Positions 25,154 to 34,177 of a stretch of 64,000 nt of DNA are shown here, piece by piece (positions within the stretch are counted from its first letter, which is position 1; each line of letters starts with the position of its first letter). Location of the stretch: NCBI RefSeq assembly GCF_041287255.1, contig NZ_JBGGTX010000004.1, positions 62,001 through 126,000 of the forward strand. Direction: 5' to 3'. The position numbers were made by a program, and so were the translations under genes. The DNA is from Tamlana flava. GTDB lineage: Bacteria; Bacteroidota; Bacteroidia; Flavobacteriales; Flavobacteriaceae. Under the pieces are notes generated by a model. It was given only the letters and a program-made list of their open reading frames with translations, made no database searches and was not told the origin of the DNA.

Positions 25154-26843
25154 GTTCATTTTTAAAGCCATATTTGTTCTAAGTTTTTTCTTTTTTCAAT
25201 TTGAAGCAAGCGCTCAAGAAAAAGCAATTGAAATTAAAATTGATGCCAGTGAAGAGCTTGGGTCAATGAAACCTATTTGGGCCTGGTGGGGTTATGATGA
25301 GCCTAACTACACCTATATGAAAGATGGAAAAAAACTGCTTTCGGAAATCGCATCATTAAGCCCAGTTCCTGTTTTTGTACGTGCCCATAGTCTTTTGGTT
25401 ACGGGTGAAGGTACCCATGCGCTTAAATGGGGTTCCACAAACGCATATACGGAAGATGAAAACGGCAATCCTATTTACGATTGGACTATTGTGGATAAAA
25501 TATTTGATACGTATATTGAACGAGGCATGAAACCTTTTGCCCAAATTGGGTTTATGCCAAAAGCATTATCTTCAAAACCAGAACCATATAGGCATTATTG
25601 GAAACCAGGAGCAGCTTATAATGATATATACACCGGTTGGGCCTATCCACCTAAAGATTATGAAAAATGGGCAGAATTAGTTTATCAATGGGTGAGGCAT
25701 TCAGTCGAAAGGTATGGAAAAGAAGAGGTGGAAAGTTGGTATTGGGAACTGTGGAATGAACCAAACATTGGGTATTGGCAGGGCACCACTGAGGAATACA
25801 TCAAATTATACGACTATAGCGCCGATGCTGTAAAAAGGGCATTGCCAACAGCAAAAATGGGTGGCCCAGAAACCACGGGGCCTGGGTGGGACAAAGCGGC
25901 AGAATTTTTGCGTACCTTTCTGGATCACGTAAAAAATGGAAAAAACTATGCTACGGGCGAAACGGGATCACCTCTCGATTTTATAACCTTTCATGCGAAA
26001 GGAAGTCCAAAAGTAGTTGATGGCTTTGTGAAAATGAACATGGGCGCACAGCTTAGAGATATTAGTAAAGGTTTTGAAATCGTAGCTTCCTACCCAGAAT
26101 TTAAACATTTACCTATTATTATTGGAGAGTCAGACCCTGAAGGATGTGCCGCATGTTCCGAGGCAGATTATCCTCATAATGCATACAGAAATGGTACCAT
26201 GTATGCCAGTTATACGGCTGCATCATTTTCTAGAAAATACGAATTGGCAGACCATTATGGGGTTAATCTTTTGGGCGCAGTTACTTGGGGATTTGAATTT
26301 GAAAACCAACCTTGGTATGCTGGTTTTAGGGATATGGCCACCAACGGTGTTAATAAACCTGTTTTAAATGTTTTTAGAATGTTTGGGATGATGGAAGGTC
26401 AGAGAATTAAAGTAAATCAAGAAAATCTAGATTATAACTTTATAAAAGTAAGGAATGAAAGTGTTAGAGGTATAAATCCTGATGTAAATGCCATTGCATC
26501 AAAAACGGATAATTCAATAGCTATAATGGTTTGGAATTATCATGACAAGAATGATTTGGAAGTACCAGCATCACCGGTAAAACTAATAATTGACAATATT
26601 CCGGTAAATAAAGTATTGATAAACCATTACAGGGTAGACCAGGAGCTTAGCAATTCTTATACCCTTTGGAAAAAAATGGGTTCACCCCAAAACCCATCGT
26701 CGGAGCAAATTAAAAGTCTGGAGAAAGCCGGGCAATTGCATTTGTTTACATCACCGGAGTGGAAAGATATAGAAAAGGGGAAAACTACTCTTGAAGTTGA
26801 ATTGCCAAGACAGGCAATATCTTTAATAAGGCTAAGCTATTAA
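25140..26843 (+). CDS. Clan GH-A glycosidase, GH39-like
   Basis: A 567-residue protein with a signal peptide ending near ASAQEK. The (beta/alpha)8 barrel has the acid/base Glu207 in WELWNEPNIGYW and the nucleophile Glu330 in IIIGESDPEG. The layout (FVRAHSL, WGFEFENQPWYAGFRD) best fits GH39 beta-xylosidase/alpha-L-arabinosidase relatives. A beta-sandwich covers about 440-567. It starts inside the 3' end of the GH127 gene, consistent with translational coupling. Activity on xylose, arabinopyranose or galactose ends cannot be told apart from sequence. Confidence 0.8.
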   Translation: MLINKFIFKAIFVLSFFFFQFEASAQEKAIEIKIDASEELGSMKPIWAWWGYDEPNYTYMKDGKKLLSEIASLSPVPVFVRAHSLLVTGEGTHALKWGSTNAYTEDENGNPIYDWTIVDKIFDTYIERGMKPFAQIGFMPKALSSKPEPYRHYWKPGAAYNDIYTGWAYPPKDYEKWAELVYQWVRHSVERYGKEEVESWYWELWNEPNIGYWQGTTEEYIKLYDYSADAVKRALPTAKMGGPETTGPGWDKAAEFLRTFLDHVKNGKNYATGETGSPLDFITFHAKGSPKVVDGFVKMNMGAQLRDISKGFEIVASYPEFKHLPIIIGESDPEGCAACSEADYPHNAYRNGTMYASYTAASFSRKYELADHYGVNLLGAVTWGFEFENQPWYAGFRDMATNGVNKPVLNVFRMFGMMEGQRIKVNQENLDYNFIKVRNESVRGINPDVNAIASKTDNSIAIMVWNYHDKNDLEVPASPVKLIIDNIPVNKVLINHYRVDQELSNSYTLWKKMGSPQNPSSEQIKSLEKAGQLHLFTSPEWKDIEKGKTTLEVELPRQAISLIRLSY

Positions 26844-26883
26844 TAAATTAGAACCGAAAACAATTAAACTAAAATAAATACAA

Positions 26884-28914
26884 ATGAAGAGATCAATTCT
26901 AAAACATGTCATTTTAACCGCTACAGTTCTTGTGGGTGGTTTTTACAGTTGCAAGGATAATGCTGATAAAATAACTGCAGTCGATGAAAATAGCACATCA
27001 AATGAAACATCAAATTTGGTCGTCAATCTAGCTGATACTGGAATTAAAATTGAACCCACCATGTATGGAATTTTCTTCGAGGACATAAATTTTGCTGCCG
27101 ACGGCGGTTTATATGCAGAGATGGTTAAAAATCGCTCTTTCGAATTTACATTGCCCAAAACAGGTTGGTTAGAGCCAAATAGCGACAGACATAAATACAA
27201 CAGTGAATCTGGTTTTTTAAGTCCGGTAAAATATCCTGGCGAAACTACTAATCATAATTTTGCCCGCATTGAAATTAAAGGCCCAGATTATGAAGTGATT
27301 AATGAAGGTTTCAGGGGTATGGGAATTAAAAAAGATGCAAAATACAATCTTACTATCGATGCTAAAAAGGTTAGCGGGGACATCCAAAAAATAAACTTTC
27401 AGTTTATGGATGAAAATGGAGCAGATGTTGGCAAAACATCGATAACGCCAGAAACTAATGATTGGAAAAGCTACGAAGCACAATTAACGGCTACAAATAC
27501 GGTGATGAAAGCAAAGCTTAAAATTACTTTTGAAGGAACGGGAACAATTGATTTAGATATGGTTTCGCTTTTTCCTGAAGATACTTGGAAAGGTAGAAAA
27601 AAAGGATTGCGTAAAGATATAGTTGAGTTGTTGGATGGATTAAATCCTGGATTTTTAAGATTTCCTGGTGGGTGCATAGTTGAGGGAAGGACCTTGGAAA
27701 GAAGGTATCAATGGAAAAAAACCGTTGGAGATGTAGAAGATAGAGAGATTTTGGTAAACCGCTGGAATACAGAGTTTTCACATCGTTTAACACCAGATTA
27801 CTACCAAAGTTTTGGGATAGGTTTTTTTGAGTATTTCCAATTGTCCGAAGATTTAGGAGCTGAGCCCCTTCCCATTTTAAGCTGCGGTATAGCTTGCCAG
27901 TTTAATACAGGTGAGTTGGTGCCCATGGATCAATTAGACCCCTATGTTCAAGATGCTCTAGATTTAATCGAATTTGCTAATGGAAGCATTACTACTACTT
28001 GGGGAAAATTACGTGCTGATATGGGACACCCTGAACCATTTAATTTGAAATATATTGGTATTGGTAATGAGCAGTGGGGGCCTGCATTCATTGAGCGTTA
28101 TAAAGTTTTTCACAAAGCCATTAAAGCAAAATATCCTGAGATCAAGATTGTATCGGGAAGTGGACCTTTTCCGGAAGGAGATTATTTTGAATATGGTTGG
28201 GAAGAACTGAAAAAACTGAATGTAGAAATTATAGATGAGCATTATTATAAACCACCAAGTTGGTTTAGAGAAAATGCAACCCGATATGATAGTTATGATA
28301 GAAAAGGGCCAAAAGTATTTGCTGGTGAATATGCTGCACAAAGTGTTGCCATTGCAAGTCCAGAGAACAAAAACAATTGGGAATGTGCGTTGTCTGAAGC
28401 GGCATTTATGACGGGTTTAGAGCGTAATGCAGAGGTGGTTACATTAACGTCTTATGCACCCTTAATGGCGCATGCAGATGGTTGGCAATGGACGCCAGAC
28501 ATGATCTGGTTCAATAATTTAAAATCTTATGGAACACCAAATTATTATGTTCAAATGCTATATGGCAATAACCCTGGAACCGATTTATTGTCTATTACCG
28601 AAAACGAAAAACCTTTAACAGGGCAACACGGTTTGTATGCTTCGGCTGTTAAAGATGTCAATGCCAATGAGTTGATAATTAAAGCGGTAAATACAAGTGA
28701 TGGGAAACAGAGCATTGTTATTTCAACAATAGGTAGTGCTTTTACAGGAATAGGGACTATAACAACCTTAAGACATGATGATTTGGCTTCCGAAAATTCC
28801 TTCGATAATCCCCAAAATATAAGTTTATCTGACACAGATTTTGAAGTGAAAGATGGAAAAATTGAGCTTGAACTTCAAAGCCAGTCTATGAATGTAATTA
28901 AAATTAAAATTTAA
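26884..28914 (+). CDS. GH51 alpha-L-arabinofuranosidase with N-terminal CBM-like domain, lipoprotein
   Basis: A 676-residue protein with a lipobox ending at Cys23 (GFYSCKDN). Residues about 95-235 form a CBM4/9-like beta-sandwich; the barrel carries acid/base Glu396 in IGIGNEQWGP and nucleophile Glu482 in VFAGEYAAQ. FLRFPGGCIVEG is the GH51 hallmark near 255. This longer type differs from the short GH51 at 17989. The two probably work on different parts of branched arabinan, one at the surface on polymer and one on oligosaccharides. Its stop codon directly abuts the AraR operator of araB. Confidence 0.93.
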   Translation: MKRSILKHVILTATVLVGGFYSCKDNADKITAVDENSTSNETSNLVVNLADTGIKIEPTMYGIFFEDINFAADGGLYAEMVKNRSFEFTLPKTGWLEPNSDRHKYNSESGFLSPVKYPGETTNHNFARIEIKGPDYEVINEGFRGMGIKKDAKYNLTIDAKKVSGDIQKINFQFMDENGADVGKTSITPETNDWKSYEAQLTATNTVMKAKLKITFEGTGTIDLDMVSLFPEDTWKGRKKGLRKDIVELLDGLNPGFLRFPGGCIVEGRTLERRYQWKKTVGDVEDREILVNRWNTEFSHRLTPDYYQSFGIGFFEYFQLSEDLGAEPLPILSCGIACQFNTGELVPMDQLDPYVQDALDLIEFANGSITTTWGKLRADMGHPEPFNLKYIGIGNEQWGPAFIERYKVFHKAIKAKYPEIKIVSGSGPFPEGDYFEYGWEELKKLNVEIIDEHYYKPPSWFRENATRYDSYDRKGPKVFAGEYAAQSVAIASPENKNNWECALSEAAFMTGLERNAEVVTLTSYAPLMAHADGWQWTPDMIWFNNLKSYGTPNYYVQMLYGNNPGTDLLSITENEKPLTGQHGLYASAVKDVNANELIIKAVNTSDGKQSIVISTIGSAFTGIGTITTLRHDDLASENSFDNPQNISLSDTDFEVKDGKIELELQSQSMNVIKIKI

Positions 28915-28933
28915 AAGTGTAAATTTTACACTT
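28915..28933. promoter_or_regulatory. Candidate AraR operator 5 (araB promoter)
   Basis: AAGTGTAAATTTTACACTT, the best copy in the window and a near-perfect palindrome. It covers the expected -33 region of the promoter below, fitting repression. Confidence 0.85.
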
Positions 28934-28948
28934 ATAAAAATAAATTAC

Positions 28949-28956
28949 TATATTTG
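28949..28956 (+). promoter_or_regulatory. Bacteroidota -7 promoter element of araBDA
   Basis: TATATTTG matches TAnnTTTG exactly. It begins 15 bases after the AraR operator and lies 110 bases upstream of araB. Confidence 0.6.
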
Positions 28957-29066
28957 TACACTTTAATTAAGTACGAAATGCAACATCTTTTATGAAATTG
29001 GCCTAAAAGACTGATTTTGACACAGAAGTTACATGTGACCTTTGAAAACCAATTAAACTTAAACGC

Positions 29067-30740
29067 ATGAAAAAATACACAATAGGGATGGATTTCGGTT
29101 CAGATTCTGTACGGGCATTGCTAGTAGATACTGGTACCGGTGAAGAATTAGCTACCTCAGTTCATTACTATGCCAGATGGAAGGAAGGAAAATATTGTGA
29201 ACCTTCAAAGAATAAATTCAGACAGCACCCTTTAGATTATATCGAGGGGATAGAAAACACGATTAAATCGGTTTTAAGTGAAGTTGATGAGGATGTTGTA
29301 AACAATATTGTTGGTATTGGAATTGATACTACGGGCTCAACTCCAGTGGCTGTAGATAAAACAGGAATGCCTTTGGCTCTCTTAAATGGTTTTGAGGAAA
29401 ATCCGAATGCCATGTTTGTACTCTGGAAGGACCACACAGGTATTAAGGAGGCTGATGAAATCAACGAACTTTGTAAAAAATGGGATATTGATTATTCACA
29501 ATACGAAGGTGGCATTTATTCGTCAGAATGGTTTTGGTCAAAAATACTGCACGTTTCAAGAGCAGATAAAAACATTTTGGATGCTGCATACTCTTGGGTA
29601 GAACATTGTGATTGGGTACCGTTTTTATTAACAGGAGGAACAGATGTAACCCAAATGAAGCGCAGCCGTTGTGCGGCTGGACATAAAGCATTATGGCATG
29701 AATCTTTTGGTGGTTTACCGCCAAATGAGTTTTTTGTAGCCTTAGATCCAATTTTAGATGGATTAAAAGACAGATTATTCACAGAAACTTATACATCAGA
29801 TGTGTCTGCTGGTACCTTATCAGAAGAATGGGCAAACCGTTTAGGTTTACCTCAATCAGTTGTAGTTGCCGTTGGTGCTTTTGATGCGCACATGGGAGCT
29901 GTTGGTGTAAATATCGAGCCATACTTTTTAACTAAAATCATGGGAACTTCCACATGTGATATCTTAGTGGCACCAAAACAGCAAGAAGAACATTTGGTAA
30001 AAGGTATTTGCGGACAAGTAGATGGCTCTGTGATTCCTGATATGTTGGGTCTTGAGGCTGGACAATCTGCTTTCGGGGATATTTATGCTTGGTATAACCG
30101 TTTATTGGCTTGGCCAATTCAGGAACTTATCGGGAATTCAACGTTAATAGATGAAGCGACTAAAGCAAAGTTAGTTGAAGAAGCTTTAGATAACTTAATC
30201 CCTAAATTAAGTGAAGCAGCAGCAAAAGAACCCATTGGTGCTTCAGGTGAATTAGCTTTGGATTGGATGAACGGAAGAAGAACACCAGATGCCAATCAAA
30301 ATTTAAAAGGTGTCATTTCCGGAATAAATTTAGGAAGCACCTCACCAAAAGTGTTTAGAGCTTTGGTAGAATCTTCTTGTTTTGGCGCAAAGAAAATAGC
30401 GGATAGATTTATCAGCGAAGGCATTCCAATCAAAGGTGTTATTGCTTTGGGTGGAATTGCAAAAAAATCATCCTTCATTATGCAGATGATGGCCGATGTA
30501 TTAAACATGCCTATAAAAGTTGTGAAATCCGAACAAGCTTGTGCTCTTGGTGCGGCGGTTTTTGGAGCAGTAGCAGCGAATAATTATAAAGATACTTTTG
30601 AGGCTATGGAAAATATGGCAAGCCCATTTGAAACGGTTTACGAACCAAACCAAGCAAATGTTCCTGCTTATCAAAAAGTATATGAGCGTTACAGCGAATT
30701 GGCTGTAACCATGGAAAATCACATTATGAAAAACTTATAA
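29067..30740 (+). CDS. araB: L-ribulokinase
   Basis: A 557-residue cytosolic FGGY-family kinase, the usual AraB length. The N-terminal phosphate motif IGMDFGSDSVRALLVD and the C-terminal block ALGGIAKKSSFIMQMMAD plus ACALGAAVFGA are family marks. It phosphorylates L-ribulose to L-ribulose 5-phosphate using ATP. It is first in the araB-araD-araA-galM-symporter operon, with one base before araD. Expression is probably controlled by AraR through the operator at 28915-28933. Confidence 0.95.
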   Translation: MKKYTIGMDFGSDSVRALLVDTGTGEELATSVHYYARWKEGKYCEPSKNKFRQHPLDYIEGIENTIKSVLSEVDEDVVNNIVGIGIDTTGSTPVAVDKTGMPLALLNGFEENPNAMFVLWKDHTGIKEADEINELCKKWDIDYSQYEGGIYSSEWFWSKILHVSRADKNILDAAYSWVEHCDWVPFLLTGGTDVTQMKRSRCAAGHKALWHESFGGLPPNEFFVALDPILDGLKDRLFTETYTSDVSAGTLSEEWANRLGLPQSVVVAVGAFDAHMGAVGVNIEPYFLTKIMGTSTCDILVAPKQQEEHLVKGICGQVDGSVIPDMLGLEAGQSAFGDIYAWYNRLLAWPIQELIGNSTLIDEATKAKLVEEALDNLIPKLSEAAAKEPIGASGELALDWMNGRRTPDANQNLKGVISGINLGSTSPKVFRALVESSCFGAKKIADRFISEGIPIKGVIALGGIAKKSSFIMQMMADVLNMPIKVVKSEQACALGAAVFGAVAANNYKDTFEAMENMASPFETVYEPNQANVPAYQKVYERYSELAVTMENHIMKNL

Positions 30741-30741
30741 G

Positions 30742-31440
30742 ATGAGTAAATATAAAGATTTAAAACAGGAATGCTACGAAGCCAATATGCAGCTAAATGA
30801 GCTTAATTTAGTGGTATATACTTTTGGAAATGTAAGTGCCGTTCATAGAAAAGATGGTGTTTTCGCCATTAAACCAAGCGGTGTTGCATACGAGGTGTTA
30901 AAGCCAGAAGATATTGTTATCGTAGATTTCGATAATAATATTATTGAAGGTACCATGCGTCCTTCATCTGATACGAAAACACATGCTTATCTTTATAAAA
31001 ACTGGAATGATATTGGAGGAATAGCCCACACACATGCTACTTATTCGGTAGCTTGGGCACAAGCGCAAATGGATATTCCAATTTTTGGAACCACACATGC
31101 AGACCATTTAACTGCAGATATTCCATGTGCGGCACCAATGCGCGACGACCTTATTGAAGGGAATTACGAACATAATACAGGCATACAGATTATTGATTGT
31201 TTTAATGAAAAAGGCATTTCTCATAAAGAAGTAGAAATGGTACTTTTGGGCAATCATGGTCCTTTTGCTTGGGGAAAAAATGCTGCTAAAGCAGTTTATA
31301 ATAGCAAGGTGTTGGAGGTTGTTGCTGAGATGGCTTATCTAACCAGACAAATTAATCCTAACGCACCAAGACTAAAAGATTCATTAATAAAAAAACATTA
31401 CGATCGTAAACACGGGGCAAACTCTTACTACGGTCAATAA
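30742..31440 (+). CDS. araD: L-ribulose-5-phosphate 4-epimerase
   Basis: A 232-residue class II aldolase-fold protein, almost the length of the E. coli enzyme (231). The zinc histidines appear as His96 and His98 in IAHTHATYSV, with the third in LLGNHGPFAWG; THADHLTAD is also conserved. It converts L-ribulose 5-phosphate to D-xylulose 5-phosphate, which enters the pentose phosphate pathway. It starts one base after the araB stop. Confidence 0.96.
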   Translation: MSKYKDLKQECYEANMQLNELNLVVYTFGNVSAVHRKDGVFAIKPSGVAYEVLKPEDIVIVDFDNNIIEGTMRPSSDTKTHAYLYKNWNDIGGIAHTHATYSVAWAQAQMDIPIFGTTHADHLTADIPCAAPMRDDLIEGNYEHNTGIQIIDCFNEKGISHKEVEMVLLGNHGPFAWGKNAAKAVYNSKVLEVVAEMAYLTRQINPNAPRLKDSLIKKHYDRKHGANSYYGQ

Positions 31441-31460
31441 TTAAACAACTATTCAAAAAA

Positions 31461-32957
31461 ATGATAGACATTTCAAAAAAAGAAGTTTGGTTTATTACTG
31501 GAAGCCAAGATTTATATGGCCCAGAAACCTTAAAGCAAGTAGCTGAGAACTCAACCGTTATTGCAAAGGCGTTAAACGACTCTGCATTAATTCCGGTAAA
31601 TGTTGTTTTTAAACCAACCGTAAAATCTTCAGATGAGATTTTTGAAACGTTAACAGCAGCAAACCAAGAAAAAAATTGTATCGGTATCATTACCTGGATG
31701 CATACATTTTCGCCTGCTAAGATGTGGATTAGAGGACTAACAGCTCTTCAAAAACCAATGTGTCATTTGCATACACAGTTCAACAGAGATATTCCTTGGA
31801 GTACAATTGATATGGATTTTATGAACCTAAACCAAGCGGCACACGGCGACCGTGAGTTTGGGTTTATGGTAAGCCGTCTACGTAAAAACAGAAAAGTAGT
31901 TGTTGGCCATTGGACGTCTGAAAAAGTTCAAAAACAAATCGGTGATTGGACACGCGTTGCAGCTGGTTGGGATGATTGGCAAGGAGCAAAATTTGCTCGT
32001 TTTGGTGACAACATGCGCTTTGTGGCCGTAACCGATGGCGATAAAGTTGAAGCTGAAACCAAGTTTGGTTTTTCAGTTAACACTTATGGTATTGGTGATT
32101 TAGTTGCAGTGATTAATGCCGTTTCAGATGAAGCCGTAAATAGGTTGGTAAAAGAATATGAAGCTTCTTATAAAATGGCAGACTCGCTTCTTGAAGGAGG
32201 AAAGAATAGACAATCGCTAATTGACGCGGCCCGGATAGAATTGGGTCTTGAGAGGTTCTTGGTAGATGGTGGATTTAAAGGTTTTAGCGATACGTTTGAA
32301 GATTTGCACGGAATGAAACAACTTCCTGGTATTGCCGTACAACGTTTGATGCAAAAAGGATATGGTTTTGCAGGTGAAGGCGACTGGAAAACAGCTGCTT
32401 TAACCCGTGCTATGAAAGTTATGGGCTCAGGTTTAGAGGGTGGTAATGCCTTTATGGAAGATTACACGTATCATTTAGACCCATCGGCACCTAGAGTTTT
32501 AGGGTCGCACATGTTGGAAGTAGATCCTGTATTGGCGGCAGATAAACCATCTTGCGAAATCCATCCACTTGGAATTGGAGGAAAGGAAGACCCAGTGCGT
32601 TTAGTGTTTAACGGCAAGGCAGGAGATTCTCTAAATGCTGCTTTAATGGATTTTGGTAACCGTTTTAGATTATTGATTAACAAAACAGTTGGAGAGGAAG
32701 TTAAGCAAGCTTTGCCTAAATTGCCAGTTGCTAGAGTCATGTGGAAGCCACTACCAGATTTTGAAACTGCTTGTACAGCTTGGATTTTAGGTGGTGGGGC
32801 GCATCACACTTGCTATAGCGAAAACATTACTGTAGAACAATTGGAGGACTTTGCTGAAATGGCTGGAATAGAAGCCTTGGTAATTGATGAAAACACCACA
32901 ATAAGAGATTTCAAGAACACAATAAAAGCCAACGAAGCATACTATATGTTCAAATAG
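31461..32957 (+). CDS. araA: L-arabinose isomerase
   Basis: A 498-residue cytosolic enzyme. Its metal-binding residues fall at the same numbers as in the E. coli enzyme: Glu306 (AGEGDWKTAA), Glu333 (FMEDYTYHL) and His350 (LGSHMLEVDP). It interconverts L-arabinose and L-ribulose with a divalent metal. It lies 20 bases after araD and 28 bases before the mutarotase gene. Confidence 0.97.
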   Translation: MIDISKKEVWFITGSQDLYGPETLKQVAENSTVIAKALNDSALIPVNVVFKPTVKSSDEIFETLTAANQEKNCIGIITWMHTFSPAKMWIRGLTALQKPMCHLHTQFNRDIPWSTIDMDFMNLNQAAHGDREFGFMVSRLRKNRKVVVGHWTSEKVQKQIGDWTRVAAGWDDWQGAKFARFGDNMRFVAVTDGDKVEAETKFGFSVNTYGIGDLVAVINAVSDEAVNRLVKEYEASYKMADSLLEGGKNRQSLIDAARIELGLERFLVDGGFKGFSDTFEDLHGMKQLPGIAVQRLMQKGYGFAGEGDWKTAALTRAMKVMGSGLEGGNAFMEDYTYHLDPSAPRVLGSHMLEVDPVLAADKPSCEIHPLGIGGKEDPVRLVFNGKAGDSLNAALMDFGNRFRLLINKTVGEEVKQALPKLPVARVMWKPLPDFETACTAWILGGGAHHTCYSENITVEQLEDFAEMAGIEALVIDENTTIRDFKNTIKANEAYYMFK

Positions 32958-32985
32958 TTAATAACTTACTAAACTAAAGATTATT

Positions 32986-34170
32986 ATGAGAGTTTTTAAA
33001 CGTTCCTTTTTTTATATTTTGCTTACCGCTTTGGTGGCATTAAATATTCAATGTAAGAACAACAAACAAGAAAAACCTGCAGAAAACATGGAAGTTTCAG
33101 ATGAAAATAAAGCAACTATAACCAAGTCTGATTACGGAATTATGCCAGATAGCACGACTGTTGAACAGTACGTTCTTAAAAATGCCAATGGTGTTGAAAT
33201 GAGTGTAATTACTTTTGGGGGAAGAATAACCTCTTTAAAGGTGCCTAATAAAAATGGCGAATTTGAAAACGTGGTTTTAGGGTTTGATAATTTAGATGAT
33301 TATTTAAAGGACAATCCTTTTTTTGGTGCGTTGATTGGACGTTTTGGAAACCGAATTGCCAAAGGAAAATTCACTTTAAATGGTGAAGAGTACACTCTAG
33401 CCACCAATAATGGCGAAAACCATTTGCATGGAGGTGTAGACGGTTATGATCGTGTAGTTTGGACTGCAGAGCCTATAGAAGATGATAAAAACCCAGGGCT
33501 AAAGTTGACTTATTTGAGTAAAGATGGTGAAGAGGGGTATCCAGGTAATTTAAATATTACCGTAGTATACACTCTAACCGATGATAATACTTTGGAAGTT
33601 GATTATGAAGCCACAACAGACAAAGCTACTGTGATTAACTTAACGCAGCATGCTTATTTTAACTTAACTGGAGATTTTAGCAAAGATATTTTAGACCATG
33701 AAGTGGTTATTAATGCCGATGCATTCTTGCCAGTAGATGCGACATTGATTCCTTCTGGTGAAATTAGAAAAGTTGAAGGTACACCGTTCGATTTCACAAC
33801 TGCAAAAGCAGTTGGAAAAGAAATTAACGCAGATAACGAGCAACTAAAACTTGGTGGAGGTTACGACCATTGTTGGGTGTTGAACGGAGATAAAGGAACC
33901 TTAAGAATGGCTGCTTCGGCGTACGATAAAAACAGTGGACGTTTGATGGAAATTTATTCAACAGAGCCTGGCATACAATTCTACACAGGAAATTTTCTTG
34001 ATGGAACATTGCCAATGCCTAACGGAGGAACCTATGAGCACAGAACAGGCTTTTGTTTAGAGACACAACACTATCCAGATTCGCCTAACCAAAATAATTT
34101 TCCATCCGTGGTTTTAAACCCAGGTGAAACATATAAAACAAAAACAACTTTTAACTTTTTAACTAAATAA
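32986..34170 (+). CDS. galM: Aldose 1-epimerase (mutarotase), predicted lipoprotein
   Basis: A 394-residue protein with a lipobox ending at Cys23 (ALNIQCKN), so likely periplasmic and membrane anchored rather than cytosolic. GalM marks are visible: GRFGNRIAKGKFTLNGEEY, the His in NHLHGG, the catalytic His in TQHAYFNLTG, and the C-terminal Glu in GFCLETQHYPDSPN. It interconverts alpha and beta anomers of free aldoses, here probably L-arabinose released in the periplasm, ready for the symporter 7 bases downstream. Confidence 0.92.
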   Translation: MRVFKRSFFYILLTALVALNIQCKNNKQEKPAENMEVSDENKATITKSDYGIMPDSTTVEQYVLKNANGVEMSVITFGGRITSLKVPNKNGEFENVVLGFDNLDDYLKDNPFFGALIGRFGNRIAKGKFTLNGEEYTLATNNGENHLHGGVDGYDRVVWTAEPIEDDKNPGLKLTYLSKDGEEGYPGNLNITVVYTLTDDNTLEVDYEATTDKATVINLTQHAYFNLTGDFSKDILDHEVVINADAFLPVDATLIPSGEIRKVEGTPFDFTTAKAVGKEINADNEQLKLGGGYDHCWVLNGDKGTLRMAASAYDKNSGRLMEIYSTEPGIQFYTGNFLDGTLPMPNGGTYEHRTGFCLETQHYPDSPNQNNFPSVVLNPGETYKTKTTFNFLTK

Positions 34171-34177
34171 TAAACAT

